Positions 35,530 to 45,414 are shown, numbered from the stretch's first letter. The stretch is 64,000 nucleotides of DNA from Anaerolineae bacterium (GCA_023382675.1 JAHDWN010000005.1:136440-200439); one strand, 5' to 3'. Notes: generated by a model from the sequence alone, not told the origin. Numbers and translations: made by a program.

Positions 35530-36453
35530 ATGCAGAAAAGACTCTCACCCCAGCCAGGCGGCCTCTGGCTGGTGACAGGTTCGGCGATCCTCTGGGGCAC
35601 CATCGGCGTCGCCACGCAGGCGATCTACAACACCGACACCACAAGCTCACTTTTCATCAATCTGGCGCGGATGCTGATCGCAACGCCGGTGCTGCTGGCG
35701 GCCTGCTGGCGCGTGGTCGGGCCGCAGATGTTTCACATCCGGCGGCGTGACCTGCTGATCATGCTGCTGACCGGGACGCTGCTGGCGACCTCACACGCGG
35801 CCTATTTCGCGGCCATCCGCTACACCGGCGTCACCATCGCCACGCTGCTGACAATTTGCATCGCGCCGGTGGTCGTCACCGGCGGATCGGTGCTGCTGAA
35901 GCTCGAACGCCTGACCGCGCAAGTCATGGTCGCGCTGGTCTGCGCGCTGATCGGCAGCGTGCTGCTGGTCGGCTTTCACGCGCCGGAAGGCAGCGGTTAT
36001 GATCTGGCGCTCGGAACGTTCTTCTCGCTGGTTGCCGCCGTCACCTACGCCAGTATGATCATCGGCGGGCGCTTCCTGGCTGCCGGGTATCATCCTTTGC
36101 AGGTGACGGCCATTTCGTTTGGCGCGGGCGCGCTGGTGCTTGTGCTCGTCAATCTGGCGGCGGGGACGGTGAGCGTCCACAGCGCGCAGGGCTGGCTGCT
36201 GCTGGTCTATCTAGGCCTCGTGCCATCCGCGCTCGCCTATTGGTTGTTCCAGATGGGGCTGCGTTCCGTTTCGGCCACCGCCGCCAGCATCGTCAGTATG
36301 CTCGATCCGCTGGTGGCGGCGCTGCTGGCCTGGGCGCTCTTTGGCGAGACGCTGGCCGTCACCGGCATTATCGGAGCTGCGCTGCTGATCCTGGGCATCT
36401 TCCTGCTGTCGGTGGATCGGCGCAGGCTGCGGCCGCACGTTCAGAGCAAATAA
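35530..36453 (+). CDS. EamA/DMT-family transporter
   Basis: A 307-residue transporter with ten predicted helices in two EamA repeats. Seen: GGLWLVTGSAILWGTIGVAT at the start, AAYFAAIRYTGVTIATLLTI then CIAPVVVTGGSVLLKLERLT in repeat one, and LRSVSATAASIVSMLDPLVA then ALLAWALFGETLAVTGIIGA at the end of repeat two. It is not closely similar to the EamA protein at 27.3 kb and belongs to another branch. The substrate is unknown; no regulator is adjacent. Confidence 0.9.
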   Translation: MQKRLSPQPGGLWLVTGSAILWGTIGVATQAIYNTDTTSSLFINLARMLIATPVLLAACWRVVGPQMFHIRRRDLLIMLLTGTLLATSHAAYFAAIRYTGVTIATLLTICIAPVVVTGGSVLLKLERLTAQVMVALVCALIGSVLLVGFHAPEGSGYDLALGTFFSLVAAVTYASMIIGGRFLAAGYHPLQVTAISFGAGALVLVLVNLAAGTVSVHSAQGWLLLVYLGLVPSALAYWLFQMGLRSVSATAASIVSMLDPLVAALLAWALFGETLAVTGIIGAALLILGIFLLSVDRRRLRPHVQSK

Positions 36454-36849
36454 TTCCAATTGTGCCTTTATCCCCACGCCTGAACCTCACGGTTCTTCCC
36501 CTTCCCATCGCAATGGGGAGGGGATCAAGGGGAGAGGATAGACTGATTCCAGTGCTCTGAGATGGCGGCGCGTGCCCACGTCACAGCAGGCGTAACCACG
36601 CGTAAACCAGAGTCCACACCAGGTTCATTGCATTTGCATGGCCGGTTAGCGCCTGGTCATGCAGATGCCAATACACGACCGGTACTGACGGAAAATGTTA
36701 CCAACCCGCCGTGTCAATCGTGGATTAATCAGCCGGAAAAATGCCGCCGACCAGGGCACATGTGTAGCTTAACCAGCTTTGTGGACATCCGCGCGCACAG
36801 CCTGTAGGATCTGGCTCAGATTCGACACACGCACGTCACGGTAAGCCTC
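36454..36849. repeat. Intergenic region with inverted copy of the 32-kb repeat
   Basis: 36481-36540 is almost the reverse complement of the repeat at about 32020-32080, with the hairpin core TTCCCATCGCAATGGGGAGG. The remaining bases to the imelysin gene show no gene or clear promoter. Confidence 0.75.
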
Positions 36850-37971
36850 ATGTTCAATCTTGCCAGCCTACGGCGCGGCCTCGCGCTCATCAGCCTGTCC
36901 GCGCTCCTCCTCGTAAGCATCGTCCAGGCGCAAACCGGCGACTTCTCCCGGCGCGACCTGCTGGAAAACATCGTCCAGAATATCGTGCTGCCGCTGCACC
37001 GGGATTTCCTCCGCCAGACGGAAACCTTCCAGGCCGCCGCCGAAAACTTCACCGCCAACCCCAGGCCGCCAGCGCTGGCGAGCCTGCAGGATGAATGGCG
37101 CACGACCTCCCTGCTCTGGGAGAAAGTCGCGTTCTTCCGGCTGGGGCGCGATACCGTGCCGCTGCACAACCGCATCGACAACGGCTACCCGGCAGCGCCG
37201 CAGGCCATCGACGGTCTGCTCGACAGCGATCAGCCGCTCGACGCCGACTTCCTGAACACGCAGGCGTCGAATGTCTACAACCTGCGCGCCATCGAATATC
37301 TGCTCTTCGACGGCGACTGGACGCCGAACGAGGCCATCGCCGCCTTCGCCCGTGGCCAAGAAGGTGAGCGGCGGCGGCAGTATGTCGAGACGACGGTCGC
37401 CATGCTCCACCAGGCCGCCAGTGAGTTGTGGGATCTGTGGTCACCGGCGGGTGAAAACTACGCGCAGACCTTCGTCAACCTGGACGACCTGCGCAACCCC
37501 AATGAGACGATCAGCATGTTGACTGCCGCCATGCTCCAGAGTGTGCAAGCCATCGAGTTGAACGGCCTGGCGCTGCCGCTCGGCATCACCACCGGCGAGC
37601 CGCGTCCAGATCTCGTACCAGCACCCTACAGCCACATCAGCCTCGATCAGATTCGCAGCCGCCTCGAAATCATCCAGCAGACGTTCAACGGCGACAGCGA
37701 CGCCGGTTCGCTCGGCCTGGACGACTATCTCGATCTGATCGGCGCGACCGAGAACAACGTGCCGCTGTCCGAAGAGATCGACACGCAGATCACCGCCGTG
37801 ATCGCGGCCATCGACACCGTCCGCGAGCCATTGAGCGACGCCATCGCCGATAAGCCGGATCTGATCCACGGCATCTACGGCGGCGTCGAATATCTGGTGC
37901 ATCTGATCGAGGTCGATATGGCCGGTCAGATGGGTTTGAGCATCGCCGTCCAGGAGAGCGATGTCGATTAG
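36850..37971 (+). CDS. Imelysin-family exported protein
   Basis: A 373-residue exported protein resembling imelysin/M75, a periplasmic or extracytoplasmic family linked to iron uptake. Residues 1-28 are a signal peptide (LALISLSALLLVSIVQAQ). The two-bundle helical body has QNIVLPLHRDFLRQTETFQ and LQDEWRTTSLLWEKVAFFRL in the first half. The usual GxHxxE motif reads NLRAIEYLLFDG: the Glu remains but the Gly and His are replaced, so metal binding may be altered. The gene overlaps the HTTM gene by 11 bases, which implies translational coupling and a shared role. Confidence 0.82.
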   Translation: MFNLASLRRGLALISLSALLLVSIVQAQTGDFSRRDLLENIVQNIVLPLHRDFLRQTETFQAAAENFTANPRPPALASLQDEWRTTSLLWEKVAFFRLGRDTVPLHNRIDNGYPAAPQAIDGLLDSDQPLDADFLNTQASNVYNLRAIEYLLFDGDWTPNEAIAAFARGQEGERRRQYVETTVAMLHQAASELWDLWSPAGENYAQTFVNLDDLRNPNETISMLTAAMLQSVQAIELNGLALPLGITTGEPRPDLVPAPYSHISLDQIRSRLEIIQQTFNGDSDAGSLGLDDYLDLIGATENNVPLSEEIDTQITAVIAAIDTVREPLSDAIADKPDLIHGIYGGVEYLVHLIEVDMAGQMGLSIAVQESDVD

Positions 37972-39292
37972 CATGGCGACGCTGCGCGACCGGCTGCAGC
38001 AGCCCGTGCCCAGTCTGCCGCTGGCGATCTTCCGCGTCGGCTTCGGGCTGCTCATGTTCGTCGCTACTGTCCGGTTCGTCGCCAACGGCTGGGTCCAAAC
38101 GCAGTACGTCGCGCCCACGTTTCACTTCACCTTCGTCGGCTTCGGCTGGGTGCGTCCCCTGCCGGGCGACGGCATGACCGTCGTCTTCGTCTTGATGGCG
38201 CTGGGCGCCCTCGGCATCGCCGCCGGGCTGTTTTACCGCGCCAGCGTCGTCGCCTTCTTCGTGCTCTTCACCTACGTCGAACTCCTCGACCAGACCTACT
38301 ACCTCAACCACTACTACCTGATCGCGCTCTTGAGCTTCCTGATGATCTGGCTGCCGCTCAACTGCCGCTGGTCGCTCGACGCCCGCCGCGATCCGCGCCT
38401 GTACGCCGCGACCGTCCCGGCGTGGACAATCGCTGCCGTGCGCTTACAGTTTGGGCTGGTCTATATCTTCGCCGGTGTCGCCAAGCTCAACAGCGACTGG
38501 CTGCTGCATGGCCTGCCGCTGGCGATCTGGCTGCCGCCGCTGCGTGACCTGCCGCTGGTCGGTGGACTGCTGGCGCAGCGCGAGACGGCGCTGGTGATGA
38601 GTTGGGCGGGCGCGATCTTCGACCTGACGATCCCGATCTGGCTCGGCTGGCGCAGGACGCGCCCATTCGCCTATGTCGTCGCCGCCGGGTTTCACATCCT
38701 TACCGGCGTGCTCTTTCCGGTCATCGGCATGTTCCCGCTGATCATGACGGTGCTGACGCTGGTCTTCTTCGACGAGCGCGACTGGCGCTGGCTCATGCGC
38801 GCGCGTCTCTCCCTACCCGACACGACCACCCCATCAGCGCGCGCCACCACACGCTGGGTCGTGCCGCTGCTGGCGGTCTTCTTCGCCATCCAGGTGCTGC
38901 TGCCATTTCGCTCTCTACTCTACCCGGGCGACGTGCTCTGGACGGAGGAGGGCTTCCGCCTGAGCTGGCGCGTCATGCTGGTCGATAAGGCAGGCTCGGC
39001 GACCTTCCACGTCCGTGACTCGGCCAGCGGGCGCACGTGGACGGTCTTCCCGCGCCAATATCTGACGCGGCTGCAAGAACGGCAGATGGCCTTCCAGCCG
39101 GACATGATTTTGCAGTTCGCGCATTACGTCGAAGCGCTGGCGCGCGAACAAGGCTACGGCGACGTGGAAGTCCGCGCCGAGGTCTACGTCGCCTTCAATG
39201 GACGCCGCAGCCGCCTCCTGATCGACCCCGACGTCGATCTGACGCAGACGCCGCCATCCTTCCTGCACAAGCCATGGATCTTGCCGCTCTAA
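37961..39292 (+). CDS. HTTM-domain / vitamin K-dependent gamma-carboxylase-like membrane protein
   Basis: A 443-residue membrane protein of the HTTM family (horizontally transferred transmembrane domain), the bacterial relatives of vitamin K-dependent gamma-glutamyl carboxylase. Several helices carry the typical stretches SLPLAIFRVGFGLLMFV, DQTYYLNHYYLIALLSFLMI, RLQFGLVYIFAGVAKLNSDW and AGFHILTGVLFPVIGMFPLI. The C-terminal part (about 300-443, EEGFRLSWRVMLVDKAGSAT; VEVRAEVYVAFNGRR) matches the soluble domain of full-length bacterial homologs. Substrate and activity are unknown. It starts inside the imelysin gene at ATG 37961, with AGGAG at 4 bases, and its stop overlaps the convergent next gene by 4 bases. 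Confidence 0.88.
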   Translation: MSISMATLRDRLQQPVPSLPLAIFRVGFGLLMFVATVRFVANGWVQTQYVAPTFHFTFVGFGWVRPLPGDGMTVVFVLMALGALGIAAGLFYRASVVAFFVLFTYVELLDQTYYLNHYYLIALLSFLMIWLPLNCRWSLDARRDPRLYAATVPAWTIAAVRLQFGLVYIFAGVAKLNSDWLLHGLPLAIWLPPLRDLPLVGGLLAQRETALVMSWAGAIFDLTIPIWLGWRRTRPFAYVVAAGFHILTGVLFPVIGMFPLIMTVLTLVFFDERDWRWLMRARLSLPDTTTPSARATTRWVVPLLAVFFAIQVLLPFRSLLYPGDVLWTEEGFRLSWRVMLVDKAGSATFHVRDSASGRTWTVFPRQYLTRLQERQMAFQPDMILQFAHYVEALAREQGYGDVEVRAEVYVAFNGRRSRLLIDPDVDLTQTPPSFLHKPWILPL

Positions 39293-41934
39293 GCCCACCG
39301 CCAATCGCGGACGATCTCCAACAAGAGCGGTGCGACCTGCGCGCGCAGATTCGGCGGCAGCAGCGGCATGACCTGCGCCCACGGCATGAACCAGTCGAGC
39401 AGCGAGTCACGGCTACCGGTGCGCTGAATTTCAAGCTGCGTGATAATCCCGCGCCAGGTCACGCGCCGCATGTCAGCCTGATCGGATAGCTGAGGGTACA
39501 ATTGCACCAGGATCTGCCAGCGCGAGTCTTCTTCCATGTTGCTCACGCTCTCCATGACCACGTCGAGCGCTTCTTGTACGCCCGCCTGCGCCAGTGCGAT
39601 GAATGCAGCGCGCCGCTCCCACAACACGCGCACCTGCATGCCCTCCGCCAGCGCCTGATCGCGTAGTTCCAGGCGCGCGTCGCCGGTCGCCTCCTGCGCC
39701 TGGTCGAGCAGCCACTGGACCCGGCCAAGGCTGCCCCCGGTCTGAGTTTTCGGCAAGGTGGCAGCTTGCTCCGCCGTCAGATATGGACGCAGCATGACAT
39801 AGCCGAAAGCCTGCTCGTTGGCATCTTGCCAGGTGTTGACGGTCGCCAGCGCCCGCGCGAGTTGATCCGTGTCAAGGAGACGCCCGATCTGTGCCAGAAT
39901 ACCCGTGGCCCAGCGCAGATCCCCCAGCGACAGCGCGAGATCGAGCAACCGTGCGACCAGATGCGCTTTACGCTCATCCTGAAGGTGGTCGAGTAGCGGA
40001 AACACCTGTTCCAGCCGATCTATAATGCCGTACTCGTCCGCCGCCGGTGGGTACTTCGCGACCTCGGGCGACGGCGCAAACTCCGCATAAGTCAGCACGT
40101 CGGCATACAACGCCTCGATAGCCGCAGCACGATCAGCCTCGTCAAGCACGCCGATCAATGCGCTTAGGTAGCCTGCGCGGGTTGGCGCGTAGCCGATGGC
40201 GCGGGCCGCCGCCAGTGCCTCCGCCGAGCGGGCGCGTTTGGCCTCGCCGGTCAGATGTGGCAGCAGAAGCTGCAGCAGTTCGATACGGATGTGAGGATGC
40301 ACGCGTGGCTTCATACGCGACTCGACGTAAGCCACCGCCTCGCTCCGAAATGGCTCGCCCAGTTCATCCGCCCAGATCAAGAGCGCCCGGCATTCTGCCA
40401 ACGTCTGCCACCAATCGGCGGCCCAGGCAAACATCGACGCTAATAGCTCACCGTCAGCGCGCACGGCGACTTCATCCAGCAGATGGTCACGCGAATAGTC
40501 TTCATTGCGAGTCCCATGGGCATCTTCGATCACGAGCCGGATTTGTTCCGGCGCAAGATCCGGCAGCAGCCGCTCAAATTCCGGGAAGCGATCCTCACCC
40601 CAGAGTATCGTCAGTGTTTTGGCGAACTGCTCGTCCACCGAAGGCGTGTTCGTGTCCGCAGCCGGGGCAGCCTGCTGCGTATGACTCGCCGCTCGCAGAG
40701 AGCGCAGCACGTCCAGCGCCCAGGCTTTCTGCTCGTCATCGGCGATCTGCTCGGTGAAAACGCTGCCGGCTTCCATCAGCGCCAGGTTGGCGTTCACGCC
40801 GAGCGCCTGACGGATGGCCTCGCGCGCCTCGCCATGACGAATTGTGAGCAGCGCCTCGAACGCCCGCCGCTGCGTCTCGCCCCGCGCGTGCGGGACGAGC
40901 GCCAGCAGCCCATCTTTGCGCCACCATTCATCCTCGACCAGCAGCACCGCTGCCAGCGCCCGCGCCCGCTGCGCGTCATCCAGCCGATCCACCAGTGGCG
41001 CGATGGCGCGCGGCAGCCAGCTCCGGCCTTCATCGACCAGTGTCAGGCCGATCTCGAAGGCACGCGTCACCTGCTCACCTGCGAGCAGGTCGGCCATCTG
41101 CGCGATCGCATTCGCGCGCATCACGTCGTCCATGCCTTGCGCCGTGGCATCGACGATGGCGGGAACAGCCTTGAGCGCATCGTCGATCAGTGCCGCACGG
41201 CGCTCCGGCAGCCGCCGTGCCAGGCTGGTCAGCATCCAGGCGCGCGCATCTGCATTGTTGAGCATCCGCGTGCCTTCAATCGCCTTTTCGAACAGGGCGT
41301 CCGGCAAATCTTCCGCCAGCCGCAGCAGCATATAGCGATCGGGATAGTCTGGGTGATCTGCCGCCTTAAGCGCCGCAGCGAGCGCCGTCTCCAGCGATTG
41401 CGTCTGCGTTTCGGGATCGGCATGTTTCGCCGCGCGTTCGAAAGCCTGCGCCCGCGCGCCCTCGTAGTCGATGGCTTCCGCTGCCTGCATCATCAGCCGG
41501 TAAACCGTCGCAGCGTCCTCGCGGGACAGGCCGCCGTGCTCCAGCAGCGCGTCGTAGATGTCAAAGGCGCGCGTCGGCTCCCAGCTCAGCCCCGCCGCGC
41601 TGATTGCCCGCCCCGGCGACCACAGCCCGGTCGCGACCGCCCGCGCGATCACCCCCGGCGCGAAGTAGTTAGCCGCCGCGGCCGTGCCCGTGCCGATCAG
41701 CCCATAGCGCAGTAGATCGAGCAGCGCCGCAGGTTCTTCGCCCGCCTCGGCCTGGCCGGCGGCCAAGTCCAAGGCGATCTGCATGTCAGCCAGATAGCCG
41801 TCATAGCCGCCCTGCGCCGCGCGCGCCCGCAGCCAGCCATCGTCCGCGAACAGCGCCCGGATCGCCGCGTGGTCGCCCGCGTCGCGCAGGCGTGCCACAT
41901 AATCGTCCGTCGGCGGCGGCGTTGTCATGCTCAT
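39289..41934 (-). CDS. Large helical-repeat protein, function unknown
   Basis: An 881-residue, Ala/Leu-rich soluble protein that I cannot assign. It appears to be a long array of paired helices of the HEAT/TPR kind. Examples are ARAWMLTSLARRLPERRAAL, AQRARALAAVLLVEDEWWRK, LALMEAGSVFTEQIADDEQK and RAAAIEALYADVLTYAEFAP. There is no signal peptide, membrane segment or catalytic motif. GAGGAG lies 10 bases before ATG 41934. It converges on the HTTM gene with a 4-base overlap and has no operon partner. A scaffold-like role would be typical for such an architecture, but nothing specific is shown. Confidence 0.75.
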   Translation of the reverse strand: MSMTTPPPTDDYVARLRDAGDHAAIRALFADDGWLRARAAQGGYDGYLADMQIALDLAAGQAEAGEEPAALLDLLRYGLIGTGTAAAANYFAPGVIARAVATGLWSPGRAISAAGLSWEPTRAFDIYDALLEHGGLSREDAATVYRLMMQAAEAIDYEGARAQAFERAAKHADPETQTQSLETALAAALKAADHPDYPDRYMLLRLAEDLPDALFEKAIEGTRMLNNADARAWMLTSLARRLPERRAALIDDALKAVPAIVDATAQGMDDVMRANAIAQMADLLAGEQVTRAFEIGLTLVDEGRSWLPRAIAPLVDRLDDAQRARALAAVLLVEDEWWRKDGLLALVPHARGETQRRAFEALLTIRHGEAREAIRQALGVNANLALMEAGSVFTEQIADDEQKAWALDVLRSLRAASHTQQAAPAADTNTPSVDEQFAKTLTILWGEDRFPEFERLLPDLAPEQIRLVIEDAHGTRNEDYSRDHLLDEVAVRADGELLASMFAWAADWWQTLAECRALLIWADELGEPFRSEAVAYVESRMKPRVHPHIRIELLQLLLPHLTGEAKRARSAEALAAARAIGYAPTRAGYLSALIGVLDEADRAAAIEALYADVLTYAEFAPSPEVAKYPPAADEYGIIDRLEQVFPLLDHLQDERKAHLVARLLDLALSLGDLRWATGILAQIGRLLDTDQLARALATVNTWQDANEQAFGYVMLRPYLTAEQAATLPKTQTGGSLGRVQWLLDQAQEATGDARLELRDQALAEGMQVRVLWERRAAFIALAQAGVQEALDVVMESVSNMEEDSRWQILVQLYPQLSDQADMRRVTWRGIITQLEIQRTGSRDSLLDWFMPWAQVMPLLPPNLRAQVAPLLLEIVRDWRWA

Positions 41935-42069
41935 GGGTCGTGTGCTCCTCGTGCCGTATCCGCTGGCATGTGGTGAGTTCAGTATAGCCTAATGTCGCTT
42001 GAGAGCAGCCTGTCTACAGGCTAATATCTTCACTGACATCTAGATCGTTGCTCGACCTACAATAGCTGT

Positions 42070-42441
42070 ATGAAGCTGAAATTCTACACCGACACGCATA
42101 TTCCAAAGGCTGTTGCGGTACAATTACGTAGTCGCGGCGTCGAAGTTGTGCGCTGTGAGGAAGTCGGGATGGCAGCAGCCACAGATGCCGACCATCTGGC
42201 CTATGCCACGGAAACCGGCTGCGTGTTGATTACACATGATGATGATTTCACCCGTCTCGACGCAGAATGGCGGGCGAACAATCGTCCTCACGGCGGCAAT
42301 ATCTACTGTCTGCCTTATGTGCAAGGTAATCCAGGTATCGGCAAGATCGTGACCATTTGTGCGGACTATGCCACATTGATCGCACAGGGAGCGGGCACAT
42401 ACGAGGATGATATTGCGAATCGAATCATCTATGTGAGCTAA
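42070..42441 (+). CDS. DUF5615 PIN-like toxin
   Basis: A 123-residue protein of the DUF5615 (Mut7-C/PIN-like) family, the toxin of DUF5615/DUF433 modules and presumed to be an RNase. Acidic PIN-type positions are visible at FYTDTHIPKAVAVQLRSRGV (Asp8), DADHLAYATETGCVLITHDD (two or more Asp) and DDFTRLD. The antitoxin gene begins 9 bases after its stop. The order toxin first, antitoxin second is common for this family. Confidence 0.85.
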   Translation: MKLKFYTDTHIPKAVAVQLRSRGVEVVRCEEVGMAAATDADHLAYATETGCVLITHDDDFTRLDAEWRANNRPHGGNIYCLPYVQGNPGIGKIVTICADYATLIAQGAGTYEDDIANRIIYVS

Positions 42442-42450
42442 GGTTCAATT

Positions 42451-42768
42451 ATGGACGCAATACCCGTTCAGCACATCGAAATTGAAAACGGCAAAGCGGT
42501 GATCGCTGGCACGCATCTCAAAGCGGCGCTCGTCGCTGCGATGGTCGTGCGGGCGGGCGCGACCATTGATGAGACGATGGGGCACTATGCCCTGACGCGC
42601 GCGCAAGTTCACAGCGCTCTGGCCTATTACTACGATCATCAAGACGCCATCGAGCAGGCTTTCGAAGAGGCGGAAGATTACGTCAAACAGGCAGGCGTCG
42701 CCGCCGAACAGCATCTGCGCGAACTACGCCAGCGCCGTGCCGAATCGAGTGGCAACGAGCGTAGCTAG
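42451..42768 (+). CDS. DUF433 antitoxin
   Basis: A 105-residue DUF433 (VapB45-like) antitoxin. The N-terminal helix-turn-helix-like part reads IEIENGKAVIAGTHLKAALV, then VRAGATIDETMGHYALTRAQ and VHSALAYYYDHQDAIEQAFE. The C-terminal charged helix (EQHLRELRQRRAESSGN) is probably the toxin-binding part. Such antitoxins usually repress their own operon. Confidence 0.87.
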   Translation: MDAIPVQHIEIENGKAVIAGTHLKAALVAAMVVRAGATIDETMGHYALTRAQVHSALAYYYDHQDAIEQAFEEAEDYVKQAGVAAEQHLRELRQRRAESSGNERS

Positions 42769-42974
42769 ACTGCGCATGTAACCTCACGCCATGGGACAGA
42801 TATTCCGCCGCACACGCCAACGATGAGCGGAGGTAAAGCGCAGGGCAGCGCAGACTCCCACCTTTTTCTCATCCTTCCGACAGGGTGTTGTTAGGGATAT
42901 ACTGCTAAGATAAGCGTGCGCTGCGGCAGCCCGCAGTGCTGCGATGTGATTCGTTAGCAAAAGAGCCGAGACAT

Positions 42975-44003
42975 ATGCCGGATACCCCCACGTCCAGACT
43001 GCGCCGCGCGCAGCAGGAACAAACCCAGTATGCCGACACCGCCAACGGGGCCAATGTCGAAATCGTTCAGCAGGTGGCCGAGCGCATCACCCACAGCGTC
43101 AGCCAGGTGATCGTCGGCAAACGCAACGAGATCCGCTTAACGGTGCTGGGCTTGCTCAGCATGGGACACTTGCTTATCGAAGACGTGCCCGGCGTCGGCA
43201 AGACGATGCTGGCGAAGGCGCTTGCCCGCTCCATCGGCGCGACCTTCAGCCGCATCCAGTTCACACCAGATATGCTGCCGTCGGATGTCACCGGCGTCTC
43301 GCTCTTCAACCAGAAGACGCGCGAATTCGAGTTCCGCGCCGGGCCGATTATGGCCCAGATCGTGCTCGCCGACGAGATCAACCGCGCGACACCCAAGACT
43401 CAGGCCGCCCTGCTCGAAGCGATGGAAGAGCGGCAGGTGACGGTGGATGGCGTCACGTACCAGCTTCAGGAGCCATTCCTGCTGCTGGCGACGCAGAACC
43501 CGATTGAGTACGAGGGCACGTTCCCGCTGCCGGAAGCGCAGCTCGACCGCTTCTTCATGCGCATTCAGCTTGGTTATCCCTCGCCGCAGGAAGAGATGGC
43601 GGTGCTGACTTCGCAGCAGTACGAGCACCCGCTGGCGAACACCTACCAGGTCGTCACCGTGCAGGATCTCGTCAATGCGCAGTACGCGGTGCGCCAGGTC
43701 TACGTCGCCGAGGAGATCAAGCGCTACATCATCGATCTGGTGACGCACACGCGCAACCACACCGATGTCTACCTGGGAAGCAGCCCGCGCGGTGGTCTTT
43801 CAGTGTTCCGTGCCTCACAGGCGCGGGCGGCCATGGCCGGGCGCAACTATGTCGTGCCGGATGACGTGAAGGCGCTGGTCGAGGTCTGCCTGGCGCATCG
43901 CATCATCGTCCGCCCGGAGGCGCGTATCAACAAGGTCACGGCGCGCAACGTCGTCAACGACATCTTGCAGACGACGCCCGTTGCCGGGGCGTCTGCGCGC
44001 TAA
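42975..44003 (+). CDS. MoxR-family AAA+ ATPase
   Basis: A 342-residue MoxR ATPase, a chaperone-like family that often acts with VWA or DUF58 proteins. Walker A is [20 protein letters not shown], Walker B is [20 protein letters not shown], sensor 1 is [20 protein letters not shown], and the arginine-containing [13 protein letters not shown] follows. The lid domain has [20 protein letters not shown] (sensor 2). The frame is open from 42936; ATG 42975 is preferred because the extension is poor in coding signal. The DUF58 gene follows after 9 bases. Confidence 0.94.
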   Translation: MPDTPTSRLRRAQQEQTQYADTANGANVEIVQQVAERITHSVSQVIVGKRNEIRLTVLGLLSMGHLLIEDVPGVGKTMLAKALARSIGATFSRIQFTPDMLPSDVTGVSLFNQKTREFEFRAGPIMAQIVLADEINRATPKTQAALLEAMEERQVTVDGVTYQLQEPFLLLATQNPIEYEGTFPLPEAQLDRFFMRIQLGYPSPQEEMAVLTSQQYEHPLANTYQVVTVQDLVNAQYAVRQVYVAEEIKRYIIDLVTHTRNHTDVYLGSSPRGGLSVFRASQARAAMAGRNYVVPDDVKALVEVCLAHRIIVRPEARINKVTARNVVNDILQTTPVAGASAR

Positions 44004-44012
44004 TCATCACCG

Positions 44013-45266
44013 ATGCCAAACCGTCGCAACGCTTTCTACCTGCTGCTGATCGCCAGCCTGGCTGTCGGGCTGATTACAGGCCGGTCGTTTCTCTTCAACC
44101 TGGCCTATGTTTTCGGCGCGATTCTGGTTGTCTCGCTGATGTGGGCCTGGCTCTCCGTCCAGTGGATCAGCGTCCTCCGGCGCACGCGCTCGACCCGCTC
44201 ACAGGTCGGCGGCGTCATCGACGAGTCGTTCGCCGTGATCAACCGCAGCTATCTGCCGCGCCTGTGGCTCGAAGTGCGCGATCACTCGACGCTCTCCAGC
44301 CACAACGCCGGGCACATCGTCCCGGCGATGGCTGGCCGTTCGACCTACACCTGGCACGTGCAAACGCCCTGCCAATCGCGCGGCGAATTCCAACTCGGGC
44401 CGATGACCATCGTCAGTGGCGATCCGTTCGGCTTCTTCGTCTATCCACGCACGATCCCGGCCAAATCCAAGGTGATCGTCTTCCCGCAAACCGTGCCGGT
44501 GGATCGCTTCACGCTGCCCGCGGGCGCGCTCAGCGGCGGCGAGGCGCAGCGCCAGCGCACCCACTACGTGACGACCAACGCCGCCGGTGTGCGTGAATAT
44601 GCCTATGGCGACAGCTTCAACCGCATCCACTGGAAAAGCTCCGCCCGCCGCGACCAGCTAATGGTCAAAGAGTTCGAACTCGATCCGATGGTCGATCTGT
44701 GGCTGATGATCGATTTCTCGGCGGCATCGCTGGTGGAAGAGAAATCGGTGCGTCGTATCGGCGGCGTTGGCCCGGTCGTGCCGACCCAGGCGGGCATCCC
44801 CGCCTCGACCGAGGAGTATGGGGTCGTAGCCGCCGCGTCGCTGGCCGAGCATTTCGTCCAGGGTGAGCGCGCCGTCGGCTTCATCGCCTACGTGCCGCAG
44901 CGCATCGTCCATCACGCCGAGCACGGCATGCCGCAGCTCACGCGCATCCTGAACACGCTGGCGACCGCGCGCAGCTTCTCGACCTACACGCTGCAGCTGA
45001 TGCTCTCACTGGAAAACCCGCACCTGCCGCGCGGCGCGACGCTGATCGTCATCACCTCGTCGGCGGATACGCAGTGGGTCAGTATGCTCCATATCCTGAG
45101 CAGCCGGGGCATCCGTCCCGCCGTCGTCTTTGTCGATCCGGCCTCGTTCGGCGGCGCGAGCGGCGAAAGCGCCATCACGGCCCTGCGCGCGGCCCGCATC
45201 CCCTTGCTGGTGGTGAAGAAAGGCGACGACATGAAGACCGCGCTCAGTAAACCGATGATCTATTGA
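44013..45266 (+). CDS. DUF58-family membrane-anchored protein
   Basis: A 417-residue DUF58 protein, the usual partner of MoxR. Two hydrophobic helices at the N-terminus (FYLLLIASLAVGLITG; LFNLAYVFGAILVVSLMWAW) anchor it. The soluble part has RGEFQLGPMTIVSGDPFGFF and the signature VREYAYGDSFNRIHWKSSAR. A VWA-like fold follows with LWLMIDFSA and LIVITSSADTQWVSML. With MoxR it probably forms a membrane-associated complex; no further members of such an operon (transglutaminase, DUF4129) are here. Confidence 0.93.
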   Translation: MPNRRNAFYLLLIASLAVGLITGRSFLFNLAYVFGAILVVSLMWAWLSVQWISVLRRTRSTRSQVGGVIDESFAVINRSYLPRLWLEVRDHSTLSSHNAGHIVPAMAGRSTYTWHVQTPCQSRGEFQLGPMTIVSGDPFGFFVYPRTIPAKSKVIVFPQTVPVDRFTLPAGALSGGEAQRQRTHYVTTNAAGVREYAYGDSFNRIHWKSSARRDQLMVKEFELDPMVDLWLMIDFSAASLVEEKSVRRIGGVGPVVPTQAGIPASTEEYGVVAAASLAEHFVQGERAVGFIAYVPQRIVHHAEHGMPQLTRILNTLATARSFSTYTLQLMLSLENPHLPRGATLIVITSSADTQWVSMLHILSSRGIRPAVVFVDPASFGGASGESAITALRAARIPLLVVKKGDDMKTALSKPMIY

Positions 45267-45371
45267 GCCGGACGCGGCGCTTTGCCAGCGCAATTTCTCG
45301 CATGTATGATCTCGATGTACACGTTAGCCCATCCGTGCAGATTCTGGGGAACCGGACGCCAAGAATGGTGT

Positions 45372-45414
45372 CCCTACAGATCGCGTATTCCTGTAGGGGC
45401 GAGGCACTGCCTCG
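45372..45414. repeat. Intergenic double hairpin, REP-like
   Basis: CCCTACAG (45372-45379) pairs with CTGTAGGG (45391-45398), followed directly by CGAGGCA-C-TGCCTCG (45400-45414). The GTAGGGGCGAGGCA core resembles the hairpins at 57766-57786 and 30140-30160. Confidence 0.75.

Noticed and set aside
40483..41715. A 410-codon plus-strand frame
   Set aside because: It is antisense to the 881-residue gene. Its Arg/Gln-rich composition is typical of a shadow, whereas the minus-strand product shows regular helix repeats.
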